DNA from: Deltaproteobacteria bacterium
GTDB lineage: Bacteria; Desulfobacterota; Syntrophobacteria; Syntrophobacterales; Syntrophobacteraceae
Assembly (NCBI GenBank): GCA_021793275.1
Contig: JAJYTC010000019.1
Span: 1-40,627 of the forward strand
DNA length: 40,627 bases
Direction: 5' to 3'
The position numbers and the translations under genes were made by a program. This document shows positions 33,062-40,627 of the stretch, one piece after another. Below the pieces are notes generated by a model. The model saw only the letters and a program-made list of their open reading frames with translations. It had not been told where the DNA came from and made no database searches. Each line of letters starts with the position of its first letter. The stretch's first letter is position 1.

Positions 33062-34453
33062 TCATTCATCCTCATCGCTTTTATTCGAGCGCTTTCCGCA
33101 GTCGATTCCGTATTTCTTGATCTTGTAGTGGATGGCCCTGCGGCTTATCCCGAGAAGCTGAGCGGCCTCCTTCTGCACGAAGCCGGCCTGCTGCAGGGCG
33201 CGCAAAATCGCATTGCGCTCGCTTTCCTCTAGAGACAGCGCCGAAGTATCGCCTGCCGCCGGCGCCTGAGATTTCTGCGGCTCCTCGGGAAGCCCGGAGA
33301 GGCACAGGTCGCTTTTGCGCAGCACGCCGTCGCGACACAAAACAACACCACCTTCCAGGGCGTTTTTGAGTTCCCTCACGTTCCCCGGCCAGGGATATTC
33401 GCAGAGCCATTTGACCGTTTCGGCCGGCAGCTTCACCAGAGGTAAGTCTTGATTTTTACAAAAGTTTTCCACAAAATACTGCGCAAGGCCGGGAATATCC
33501 TCGCGCCGTTCCCGCAGAGGCGGAATCTTCAAAGTCACCACGCGAAGCCTGTAATAGAGGTCCTCACGAAAATTCCCCGAAACGACTTCCTCGCGCAGAT
33601 CGACGTTTGTCGCCGAAATAACCCTGCAGTTCACGGGGATCTCCTTGAGATCTCCGATCTTCCTGATCTTCTTATCCTCCAGGAACCGGAGCAGCCTCAC
33701 CTGCATGTCGTGGGAAATATTGCCGATCTCGTCGAGAAAAAGGGTGCCCTTGTCTGCCGCCTCGATCAATCCCTTCTTGTCCTTGATAGCGTGTGTAAAT
33801 GCCCCGCGAACATGGCCGAAAAGTTCGCTTTCCAGCAGCCCGCTGGGCGTAGAGCCGCAGTCGACGACGACGAAGGGCTGCTCGCGCCGCGGTCCCCTCT
33901 GGTGGAGCAGATGGGCTATCCTCTCCTTGCCCACCCCGCTTTCGCCAAGGATAAGCACGTTAACGTCACTCCTGGCGATGCGGTCGACCAACTCGTACAG
34001 TTCGCGCATGGCCGGGCTTTTCACTCCCCCGAACACCTCGCTTAGCGACGGGAGCGAATCGAGCGCCTGCTTGGGCGCGCCTTTTTTTAGCACCTCCTGG
34101 ACTTTCGCGACCAGCTCACGGCCATTAAACGGTTTTGTCAGGTATTCGACCGCCCCGGCTTTCATGGCCTTGACCGCATCGGGAATGGTCCCATAGGCGG
34201 TAAGAAACATAACGAGCAGTCCCGGATAGATCTGCTGGGCGGCGGTAAACAGGTCCATGCCTCCCAGGCCGGGCATCTTCACGTCGGTAATCATCAGATC
34301 CACCGGCCCGCTTTTTAGAAGCCGCAAGGCCTCCTCGCCTCCCGCGGCAGTAAGGACCCGATAGTCGAACGACGAGAGTCTGGCCTCCAAGACGGCCAGG
34401 ATACTCCGATCATCATCCACTACTAGAACTGTTGGTTTGACGGGTGCGCTCAT
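33062..34453 (-). CDS. GlrR-like sigma54-dependent response regulator
   Basis: The 463-residue protein has a receiver domain (TVLVVDDDRSI, phosphoacceptor D57 in LMITDVKMPG, YLTKPF), an AAA+ sigma54-activation domain and a Fis-type helix-turn-helix. The AAA+ domain has Walker A GESGVGKE (170-177), Walker B GTLFLDEIG (236-244) and arginine-finger region NFREDLYYRLRVVTLKIPPLRERREDI. The C-terminal HTH is AQLLGISRRAIHYKIKKYGI. The sigma54-contact loop, normally GAFTGA, reads GAFTHA (217-222). The upstream kinase and QseG-like gene give the same order as the enterobacterial glrK-qseG-glrR operon, so this is called GlrR-like by context and domain content. It would activate RpoN promoters. Confidence 0.88.
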   Translation of the reverse strand: MSAPVKPTVLVVDDDRSILAVLEARLSSFDYRVLTAAGGEEALRLLKSGPVDLMITDVKMPGLGGMDLFTAAQQIYPGLLVMFLTAYGTIPDAVKAMKAGAVEYLTKPFNGRELVAKVQEVLKKGAPKQALDSLPSLSEVFGGVKSPAMRELYELVDRIARSDVNVLILGESGVGKERIAHLLHQRGPRREQPFVVVDCGSTPSGLLESELFGHVRGAFTHAIKDKKGLIEAADKGTLFLDEIGNISHDMQVRLLRFLEDKKIRKIGDLKEIPVNCRVISATNVDLREEVVSGNFREDLYYRLRVVTLKIPPLRERREDIPGLAQYFVENFCKNQDLPLVKLPAETVKWLCEYPWPGNVRELKNALEGGVVLCRDGVLRKSDLCLSGLPEEPQKSQAPAAGDTSALSLEESERNAILRALQQAGFVQKEAAQLLGISRRAIHYKIKKYGIDCGKRSNKSDEDE

Positions 34454-34469
34454 CCGGACATGCAGGAAA

Positions 34470-35093
34470 TCACTGCGTCATTTCCTGTTTCTTCTCCTCG
34501 TATTTGCGATGTATTGCGTTAAGGGATTTAATATCGTGGCGCAACTTCTGGATTTCGCGTTCGGCAAGATCGAGCTTCGCCCGAAGGGCCTCGACCACCT
34601 TTTCCTTCATAATAACGATCCTCGGGGAATTGTCATTTTTGGCTTTTTGACCCAGCGGGCCTCCGGCGCCTTTCTTAATGGCCGCCTGGAGCCTCAGGAG
34701 GAAAGGAGTGATCATTCTCGGATCCTCCATGCCTTTCGATGACTTGGCCTCCTCGGCCCATTTTTCCCATGTCGCGACCGCACTGTTGTATGAGTCTTCG
34801 CTATCGGCAAGGACCAGCTTGGTCGCTGCAAGCCCGTAGAGGGCCTCTTGTCTGATATCGGAGTTCTTCGCCAGCTCGCTCAGCATCGCGAACTCGTTTT
34901 GCGCCTTTTCCAAATCGCCCGAGTCGAAGGCCTTCTGCGCCTTATGCAGGAACTCCAGCTCGACACTGCGCCGAATGGACTGCGCCGTGGTCTGGTTGGT
35001 TTCTGTGGCTGCGGACAGTGAGGGCGAGGCGGCAATCAACAGCAATATTACAGGCACAAGGACGAGGAATTTGCATTTCGTCGTAAAACCCAT
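34470..35093 (-). CDS. QseG-like exported protein with coiled coil
   Basis: The 207-residue protein has a signal peptide (MGFTTKCKFLVLVPVILLLIA, cleavage near SLSA-A). A helical, TPR-like part follows (FLHKAQKAFDSGDLEKAQNEFAMLSELA, ALYGLAATKLVLA). The C-terminus is a strongly charged coiled coil (EKVVEALRAKLDLAEREIQKL, then SLNAIHRKYEEKKQ). QseG of enterobacteria has the same layout and modulates the GlrK sensor from the periplasm. No lipobox is seen, so this one is probably soluble in the periplasm. The ATG at 35093 begins 2 bases after the kinase stop, and the regulator follows 16 bases later, so the three genes form one operon. Assignment rests on layout more than sequence. Confidence 0.65.
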   Translation of the reverse strand: MGFTTKCKFLVLVPVILLLIAASPSLSAATETNQTTAQSIRRSVELEFLHKAQKAFDSGDLEKAQNEFAMLSELAKNSDIRQEALYGLAATKLVLADSEDSYNSAVATWEKWAEEAKSSKGMEDPRMITPFLLRLQAAIKKGAGGPLGQKAKNDNSPRIVIMKEKVVEALRAKLDLAEREIQKLRHDIKSLNAIHRKYEEKKQEMTQ

Positions 35094-35095
35094 CT

Positions 35096-36547
35096 TCAAT
35101 CTTTCCCATACAAAGGCAGCGTGAAGCTGAAAGTGCTGCCTTCCCCAAGTTTGCTTCGAAGGCCGATTTCGCCACCGTGCGCCTCAACGATATACTTGGA
35201 AATACTCAGCCCCAGGCCAACCCCGTCAAATTCTTCCCGGACCCCGGATGCTCTGAAGTACTTGTTGAAAACCAGGGCCTGCTCGGAATCGGCAATCCCG
35301 GGGCCCTTGTCGGTAACGGAAAATACCAGACGAGGCGTCTTCTCCCACTCCTCTTGCCTGACCGAGACAAGAATGTCACTCCCGCCGGGCGAAAACTTTA
35401 TAGCATTTCCGAGCAAATTGAGCAAAACTTGCTGTAAATTATCCGGATCGCAGTAAAATTCCGATATTCCCCCGGTAACTTCCGAGTGTATCGCTATGCC
35501 CTTCGCCTCCGCAGCGGGAACCAATCGAGATATGGCGCCCTCAACGAATTCATCGAGGTCGATCGCCCTCGGATGGAGTTCAACCGCTCCGGCCTCAAGC
35601 CGCGATATCTGCATGAGATGGTTGAGCAGCGTCGTAATGCGCTCCAGCTCACGGCTCGCTATGAGCAGAAAACGCCTCTGTTTTTCATTTATGCCTCCCA
35701 TGACTTCTTCGCAAATCAGGTTCACCGATTCGCGGATGGAAGTCAGAGGGGTTCGGATTTCGTGGCTGAGCATCGATATGAAATCCGACCTCATGCGTTC
35801 TTCTTCCGTAAGCCGCGCAGCCATGTCGTTAAATGCGCCGGCAAGCTCGCCGAATTCATCCTTGGAATGAATCCGAATCGGGGCGGTGATCCCCGAGCTG
35901 GACAAGGACTTTATTCCGCGCCTCAGTTCGCGGAGCGGGCGGATCATACCGAAGCTGAAACCGATGATTCCGAGCAGGCCGAGCACCAGGGAGGCCAGCA
36001 CACCGACAATCCCGAACTCATCGGCCCTTCGGCCCCGCACGTTAAGGCTTCGGACCATATCCTCGATCTGCCGGTCGTTGGCCGTCCTGGCTTTCTCGAT
36101 TTGGTCGGCCCATTTGCTTATCACCTCCTCCTTAAGCCAGGGAGCCTTCGCATGAAGGTAGTCGTTCTTATTGTTGCCGGATTCAAACTGCGCATCGAAT
36201 TCCTTGTAAAGAACGCCCCAGGGATTGTAGCCGCTTTTGGACGTACCGAGCCACACGATACTGAAGAGGTTGGTTTCGTATTGTTTCAGGGCTTCTCCAA
36301 AATACTGCCTGTACTCCTCCTCCTGCATCAGCTCGTATTTCTTTTGATTTTCCGCCATCGACCAGAGTGCGTCTATCATCAGCTTGGAAGAAGTCGCAAT
36401 GAGAAAATTGCGGTTTACGATATTCTCGGTAATCCTGGCCAGGTTCTTAATATGCGCGAAAAGAAGAAGAATGGTGGCGTAGAAGATAAGGCATGCCAAA
36501 AGATACCAGGCAAAAAGCTTGAATAGTATTCCGAATTTAATCTTCAT
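35096..36547 (-). CDS. GlrK-like sensor histidine kinase
   Basis: The 483-residue kinase has two membrane helices (about 8-31 and 178-200) bracketing a periplasmic sensor of about 145 residues that looks all-helical, then a HAMP linker (PLRELRRGIKSL, FGELAGAFNDMAARL). The phospho-accepting H262 is in SMLSHEIRTPLTSI. ATP-binding boxes follow: N (LLNLLGNAIKFSP), G1 (VTDKGPGIAD), F (FNKYFRAS) and G2 (GVGLGLSISKYIVEAHGG). The all-helical sensor, HAMP and operon neighbours match GlrK (QseE). The cognate regulator is the sigma54 activator at 33062-34453. The ATG at 36547 has no clear ribosome-binding site. Confidence 0.88.
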   Translation of the reverse strand: MKIKFGILFKLFAWYLLACLIFYATILLLFAHIKNLARITENIVNRNFLIATSSKLMIDALWSMAENQKKYELMQEEEYRQYFGEALKQYETNLFSIVWLGTSKSGYNPWGVLYKEFDAQFESGNNKNDYLHAKAPWLKEEVISKWADQIEKARTANDRQIEDMVRSLNVRGRRADEFGIVGVLASLVLGLLGIIGFSFGMIRPLRELRRGIKSLSSSGITAPIRIHSKDEFGELAGAFNDMAARLTEEERMRSDFISMLSHEIRTPLTSIRESVNLICEEVMGGINEKQRRFLLIASRELERITTLLNHLMQISRLEAGAVELHPRAIDLDEFVEGAISRLVPAAEAKGIAIHSEVTGGISEFYCDPDNLQQVLLNLLGNAIKFSPGGSDILVSVRQEEWEKTPRLVFSVTDKGPGIADSEQALVFNKYFRASGVREEFDGVGLGLSISKYIVEAHGGEIGLRSKLGEGSTFSFTLPLYGKD

Positions 36548-36893
36548 CGGCGCTCGGCGACACGGTTTCGGTCAGTCTGGAAAAAACCCGGCCGGGGCAT
36601 TATGCACCCGAATGGTGCTAATAGTAAATCATGGGATAAACGCGGGAAAGTGAAAAATATCAGGCTTCGAAAGCCTTCGGCTTGGCAGCGTTTTCAAAAC
36701 TCGGCGCCGTTTTTCCCCGGCATGGAGAGACGCACGAAGATGCAACAGCTCGGCACAGGCAGTTTTAGATTTTTCCCTTGTGAAAAAAATGACAGCATAA
36801 TAAATTGTTAGCTACTCAATAATGCCCCTTTATGAAAGAGATCCGGATGACCCGGATCTATCCTATAACGCTCAAGCCAGGAGTTATTTTCAA
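36548..36893. other. Divergent intergenic region (kinase operon / molybdenum hydroxylase operon)
   Basis: About 345 bases. It holds a weak minus-strand promoter for the kinase (CATAAT at 36604-36599), a short AGGCTT-CGA-AAGCCT hairpin (36662-36676), an AT-rich stretch (36765-36820) and the palindrome at 36839-36859. No gene is seen. Confidence 0.5.
36839..36859. promoter_or_regulatory. Perfect 8-base inverted repeat upstream of the molybdenum hydroxylase operon
   Basis: AGATCCGG and CCGGATCT flank ATGAC. A possible -10 (TATAAC, 36864-36869) follows 4 bases later, so a bound repressor would cover the -35 and spacer. No -35 was seen. It could instead be an mRNA hairpin; position and symmetry favour an operator. 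Confidence 0.45.
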
Positions 36894-37388
36894 ATGAAGC
36901 AGGTTATCACCTTGTCTGTGAACGGAGATCCGTACACCGTTGCCGTCCATCCATGGCAAACGCTCAATGAAGTGCTCAGGGAAAATCTCAACCTTACAGG
37001 AGTAAAACTCGGCTGCGGCGAAGGAGACTGCGGGGCATGCACCGTCCTGGTTGACGGGCGGGCCGTCAGTTCGTGTCTGAGCTTGGCCGTGGAGATGGAG
37101 GGCAAGGAAATCCTCACCGTGGAAGGGCTCGCCCCCTCAGGGGAAACCCTGCATCCCATACAGGAGGCTTTCATAGAAAAAGGGGCCATCCAGTGCGGCT
37201 TCTGCACCTGCGGGATGGAAATGGCCGCCCTGCACCTTCTTGAAAAAAATCCCTCTCCGACTGAAGCCGAGATAAGGGAAGGCATCGCCGGAAACCTTTG
37301 CCGGTGTACGGGTTACGCCAAAATTGTGGAGGCGATTGCAGCGGCCGCGGAAAAGATGAGGGAATCCTCGGAAAGGAAGTCGTCATGA
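36894..37388 (+). CDS. Xanthine dehydrogenase family, 2x[2Fe-2S] subunit
   Basis: The 164-residue iron-sulfur subunit of a three-protein molybdenum hydroxylase. The plant-type cluster motif is C41-GEGD-C46-GA-C49 and C61; the second cluster has C101 and C104 in QCGFCTCGM and C136/C138 in NLCRCTGY. In most relatives the segment reads CGFCTPG; here Cys106 replaces the Pro, giving an extra cysteine next to the cluster. The protein passes electrons from the Mo centre to FAD. The ATG at 36894 (AGGAG about 10 bases upstream) is preferred over a longer frame to 36822. Its stop overlaps the next start as ATGA. Confidence 0.92.
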   Translation: MKQVITLSVNGDPYTVAVHPWQTLNEVLRENLNLTGVKLGCGEGDCGACTVLVDGRAVSSCLSLAVEMEGKEILTVEGLAPSGETLHPIQEAFIEKGAIQCGFCTCGMEMAALHLLEKNPSPTEAEIREGIAGNLCRCTGYAKIVEAIAAAAEKMRESSERKSS

Positions 37389-38260
37389 GGCTCTCTCATT
37401 TTGAATACCGCGTGCCCAAAACACTCGAGGAAGCCATCGAACTGCTCGAATCCGGAGGGCCGGACGCAAGGCTGATGGCCGGCGGCACGGACCTGCTGAT
37501 GAAGATGAAGCACGGCGCCATCAAGCCCAAGCTTGTCATATCCCTCAAAAAAATCGATGGACTGGACACAATAGCCTTTAGCGAAAAGACCGGCCTGACC
37601 ATTGGCGCCACAGCTCTTTTGGCCGATGTGGCAAGCCATCCCGATATCATCAAACACTATCCCGCAGTCGCCGAGGCCGCCCGGGGAACCGCCAACGTGC
37701 AGGTGCGAAACATGGGGACCGTGGTTGGAAACCTCTGTAACGCTTCACCGGCCGCCGACAATGCACCCACGCTCCTTGCGATGGGAACAACGGTCCATAT
37801 ACAGGGCGCCGGCGGCAAAAGAGACCTTCCGCTCGAGCAGTTTTTCAAGGGGCCCGGCCTTACCGCCCTGAAGGGCGCCGAGATTGTCACGGCGCTCACC
37901 GTGCCGTTACCGCCTCTTAACGCCGGGGCGGCCTACCTCAGCCTCTCCGCCAGAGGAAAGCTCGACTGCACTGCCGTGGGGGTCGCCGCGATGGTTACCA
38001 TGAAAAAGGATGTTTGTGACGATCTGCGCCTCTTCATAGCGGCCTGCGGCCCTACTCCGCTCAGGGCCCCCGGGGCCGAGGAGATCATGCGGGGAAAGAC
38101 GCCCGCCGACGATCTCCTGGAGAGGGCCGGTGAGCAGGCTGCCGGGGAAGCTTCGCCCATTAACGATCTCAGGGCAAGCGCTGATTACCGGACCAGGGTA
38201 GTTGCCGTTCTGACAAGCAGGGTAATAAAGGAAGCTAGCAAGAGGGCCCTGAAAAGATAG
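37385..38260 (+). CDS. Xanthine dehydrogenase family, FAD-binding subunit
   Basis: The 291-residue flavoprotein subunit has the family signatures PDARLMAGGTDLLMKMK (FAD pyrophosphate loop) and NVQVRNMGTVVGNLCNASPAADNAPTLLAMG, then a C-terminal CO-dehydrogenase flavoprotein domain (LRLFIAACGPTPLRAPGAEEIMRG). It lacks the [4Fe-4S] insert of 4-hydroxybenzoyl-CoA reductase, so that enzyme is less likely. The ATG overlaps the stop of the iron-sulfur subunit by 4 bases (ATGA). The large subunit follows after 17 bases. Confidence 0.92.
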   Translation: MRLSHFEYRVPKTLEEAIELLESGGPDARLMAGGTDLLMKMKHGAIKPKLVISLKKIDGLDTIAFSEKTGLTIGATALLADVASHPDIIKHYPAVAEAARGTANVQVRNMGTVVGNLCNASPAADNAPTLLAMGTTVHIQGAGGKRDLPLEQFFKGPGLTALKGAEIVTALTVPLPPLNAGAAYLSLSARGKLDCTAVGVAAMVTMKKDVCDDLRLFIAACGPTPLRAPGAEEIMRGKTPADDLLERAGEQAAGEASPINDLRASADYRTRVVAVLTSRVIKEASKRALKR

Positions 38261-38277
38261 CCGAGAGGATGGATGTG

Positions 38278-40548
38278 ATGAAGGACTTCAGCATAGTAGG
38301 AAAACATGTCCCTAGAAACGACGCCAGGGCCAAGGCAACGGGAACGGCTGTCTACACCGACGATATAAAGCTGCCCGGAATGCTTTACGGAAGGCTTTTA
38401 AGGAGCCCGCTTCCCCACGCCCGCATACTCAGCATAGACACCCGCAAAGCTGCATCTCTTCCGGGTGTAAAATGCATAATTACCGGCCAGGACATTCCGA
38501 AGGTAAAATTCGGCAACTGGCGGCTTTTCCCCGAAACTCAGGACGAGTATGCCCTGGCCGTAGACAAGGTGCGCTTCATCGGCGATGAGGTGGCCGCGGT
38601 TGCCGCGGTCGATCTGGACATAGCCGAAGAGGCCCTGAGCCTTATAGATGTGCAATACGAAGAGCTTCCGGGGGTCTTCGACGTGGATTCGGCGATAAAG
38701 GAAGGCGCCCCCGTCATTCACGATTATTGTCCAACCAATATAAGCGTCAACCGCAAGATTCAATACGGCGATGTCGATAAGGCCTTCGCCGAATCCGACT
38801 ATGTCCGGGAGGATTTTTTTACCGTCCACGCCGTATCGCACGCCTATCTCGAACCCTGTGCGGCGCTCGCTCAATGCGACCTCGACGGCAGGATCACTCT
38901 TTGGACCTCGACTCAGGTCCCCTATATCGTCCAATGCCTTCTGGCTTCGACCCTCCAGATGCGTGAAAACGACGTCCGCATCATCAAGCCTTTCGTAGGC
39001 GGAGGCTTCGGCGGGAAAATGGAACTGAGGGCCTGGGAATTTTGCGCCGCCTTTATGGCCAAAAAAACCGGAAAACCCGTCAAGTTCACCCTTTCGAGGG
39101 AAGAGGAATTTCTCGCAGGCAGAAGAAGACATCCGATGAAGATCTATTCCAGGATGGGCTTCAAAAAGGATGGCACAATCACCGGCAAGGATTTCAGGGT
39201 CCACCTAGACGGCGGGGCATATAATGCGATGGGGCCTACCGCAACCTTTCTATGCGGCAACTTCGGCGCCATGCTCTATCGCTTCCCGAGCTACCGATAC
39301 CTCGGAGAACATGTCTACACCAATAAACCTCCGGCAAGCGCCATGAGAGGGTTTGGCGCTCCGCAGGCCATTTTCGCCACCGAGACCCAGATGAGCATCG
39401 CCGCCGAAGAACTCGGCATCGATCCGATCGAGTTAAGGATTAAGAACGCCCAGGTAAGCGGAGACGAGATCCCCGATGTCGCCACCATATCGACCTGCGG
39501 GTTTGTCGAGGCATTGCAGAAAGTGGCCGAGATGAGCAAGTGGAAGGAGAAGAGGGCGAACCCCGAAGAAGGCCGCGGGATCGGGATCGGATGCTACAGC
39601 TTCATCTCCGGGGGCGTCTTCAACTGGTTCAACACACAGTATCCTTTCTCCGCCGCCGAGGTCAGGGTCTTCGACGACGGGACGGCGCATCTTCTCACCA
39701 TGGCCGCGGATATAGGCCAGGGATGCGATACCGCCCTCAAGCAAATCCTCGCAGAGGCGCTCGGCCTCAAAATGGAGGACATAAGGATCACCTCGGCGGA
39801 CACTTCGACCACCCCGCAGGCAGATCTCGGGGCATGGGGAAGCAGGCTCACCCTCTTTAACGGAAACGCGATCCTCGATGCCGCCGAGAAGATCAAGGCC
39901 CAACTGTTCGGCGCCGTGTCCGCGCGCTATAACCTGAACGTAATCTACGATATGGAATGTAAAGACGGCAGGGTTTATCCCAAGGGCAGACCGGATCGCG
40001 GAATGTCTTTCGCCGAGGCTGTCGCCATGGTGCAAAAAGCCAACCGGGGTGAACCCCTCGTTGCTTTCGGCTATTATACGCCAAGAGGTAAAGGGCTCGT
40101 ATCGCCCGCCTTCAGTTTCGGCGCCCAGGTGGCTGAAGTAGAGGTGGACAAGAAAACGGGAATCGTCGAGGTGAAAAATTTCTGGACGGCCCATGACTGC
40201 GGTACGGTCATAAATCCCAAGGCGACAGAAGGCCAACTCGAGGGTTCCATCCAGATGGGCCTGGGCTACGCCCTCTCGGAGCAGTTCATCATGGAGGGCG
40301 GAAAGACCCTCAATACCAATTTCCTCGACTACAAGATGCCCAACGCAATGGACATGCCTCCAAGCGAAGTGGTCCACATCGATACCTATGAACCCGAGGG
40401 GCCGATGGGCGCCAAGGAGGCGGGCGAGGGACTGGCTATTCCCACCGCTCCGGCCATTGCCGAAGCCGTTTTTAACGCAACGGGCTACCGGTGCCGGGAC
40501 CTTCCCATTACTCCCGAAAAGATACTCAATGCGTTAGAAAAGAAATAA
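38278..40548 (+). CDS. Xanthine dehydrogenase family, molybdopterin-binding subunit
   Basis: The catalytic subunit (about 756 residues) hydroxylates a substrate at a molybdenum-pterin centre. Order of motifs: DDIKLPGMLYGRLLRSPLPHA, DEVAAVAA, FVGGGFGGKMELRAWE, SAMRGFGAPQ, TMAADIGQGCDTALKQI, AWGSRLTLFNGNAI, and the active-site glutamate in GPMGAKEAGEGLAIPTAP. The family includes xanthine, nicotinate, aldehyde and hydroxybenzoyl-CoA enzymes; substrate-pocket residues cannot be assigned by eye. No maturation gene (XdhC type) is next to it. The ATG at 38278 is used since GAGAGG lies 9 bases upstream; the ATG at 38269 abuts that site. Confidence 0.92.
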   Translation: MKDFSIVGKHVPRNDARAKATGTAVYTDDIKLPGMLYGRLLRSPLPHARILSIDTRKAASLPGVKCIITGQDIPKVKFGNWRLFPETQDEYALAVDKVRFIGDEVAAVAAVDLDIAEEALSLIDVQYEELPGVFDVDSAIKEGAPVIHDYCPTNISVNRKIQYGDVDKAFAESDYVREDFFTVHAVSHAYLEPCAALAQCDLDGRITLWTSTQVPYIVQCLLASTLQMRENDVRIIKPFVGGGFGGKMELRAWEFCAAFMAKKTGKPVKFTLSREEEFLAGRRRHPMKIYSRMGFKKDGTITGKDFRVHLDGGAYNAMGPTATFLCGNFGAMLYRFPSYRYLGEHVYTNKPPASAMRGFGAPQAIFATETQMSIAAEELGIDPIELRIKNAQVSGDEIPDVATISTCGFVEALQKVAEMSKWKEKRANPEEGRGIGIGCYSFISGGVFNWFNTQYPFSAAEVRVFDDGTAHLLTMAADIGQGCDTALKQILAEALGLKMEDIRITSADTSTTPQADLGAWGSRLTLFNGNAILDAAEKIKAQLFGAVSARYNLNVIYDMECKDGRVYPKGRPDRGMSFAEAVAMVQKANRGEPLVAFGYYTPRGKGLVSPAFSFGAQVAEVEVDKKTGIVEVKNFWTAHDCGTVINPKATEGQLEGSIQMGLGYALSEQFIMEGGKTLNTNFLDYKMPNAMDMPPSEVVHIDTYEPEGPMGAKEAGEGLAIPTAPAIAEAVFNATGYRCRDLPITPEKILNALEKK

Positions 40549-40588
40549 ACCGCCAACGACCCTCTCGGTGGCTCTCAAAAGCTGAGAC

Positions 40589-40617
40589 AAAGGCGCCTGA
40601 CAGTGTCAGGCGCCTTT
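40589..40617 (+). terminator. Strong terminator hairpin of the molybdenum hydroxylase operon
   Basis: AAAGGCGCCTGAC (40589-40601) and GTCAGGCGCCTTT (40605-40617) make a perfect 13-base stem with a 3-base loop. The A- and T-ends allow function in either direction. It lies 40 bases past the stop codon. Confidence 0.85.
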
Positions 40618-40627
40618 CTCGCCTTTG

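Noticed and set aside
39433-40377. Minus-strand open frame of 314 codons opposite the molybdopterin subunit
   Set aside because: Antisense shadow of a subunit with all catalytic motifs present.
1-40627. tRNA, rRNA, riboswitch, insertion sequence or prophage genes
   Set aside because: No cloverleaf, rRNA-like stretch, transposase or phage structural gene was seen when reading the spacers and frames by eye; a covariance-model search was not possible here.

Overview
The window looks like a chromosomal segment of a Gram-negative bacterium, most likely an anaerobic Desulfobacterota (Deltaproteobacteria, Syntrophobacter-like). The pointers are a GlrK/QseG/GlrR-type two-component operon, a DUF6485-type Cys-rich protein, a stand-alone ferritin-like protein, two-subunit glycyl-tRNA synthetase, CimA-type isoleucine synthesis and a molybdenum hydroxylase. 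This assignment is inferred from family recognition only; no rRNA or tRNA gene was seen.

Layout. (1) Positions 1-3324 (+) are the ruins of a type I restriction-modification locus. hsdM has lost its catalytic core, hsdS is absent, and hsdR lacks its 5' half and carries a second frame-breaking deletion. An apparently intact HigB-like toxin and an antitoxin fused to an ImmA/IrrE metallopeptidase sit in the middle. (2) 3445-10710 (-) holds a divergent ClpX-like ATPase with a long C-terminal extension, a ferritin-like protein, adenine deaminase, a DUF151 bifunctional nuclease, MiaB and a double cyclic-nucleotide-binding-domain protein. (3) 11053-15092 (-) encodes two exported proteins, one unknown and one a sedolisin (S53) protease, that end in the same Trp-rich domain of about 95 residues, with near-identical DNA. 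(4) 15417-21138 (-) holds a tiny Lys-rich protein, an unknown protein, glyS, glyQ, rpiB, a small membrane protein and a nitroreductase. (5) 21436-27585 (+) holds a PilZ protein and a complete 2-oxoglutarate dehydrogenase operon (sucA-sucB-lpd). (6) 28182-32794 holds a radical SAM protein (-), aspartate kinase and citramalate synthase (+). (7) 32857-36547 (-) is a histidine kinase, a QseG-like protein, a sigma54 activator and a Cys-rich protein in one operon. (8) 36894-40548 (+) is a three-subunit molybdenum hydroxylase operon ending in a strong terminator.

Between genes there are several repeat types: two heptanucleotide arrays (5431-5507, 18544-18571), REP-like hairpins (12649-12675, 27830-27857, 28102-28129), a CCCCGGC hairpin (27794-27818), an AAAATCCCCC element (19486-19512, 22087-22117) and a diverged repeat pair in the 27.6-28.1 kb spacer.

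The best candidates for something undescribed are the Trp-rich C-terminal domain shared by the protease and its neighbour, and the toxin-antitoxin/metallopeptidase pair that has outlived the restriction system around it. Start codons were chosen from ribosome-binding sites and are often shorter than the longest open frame.
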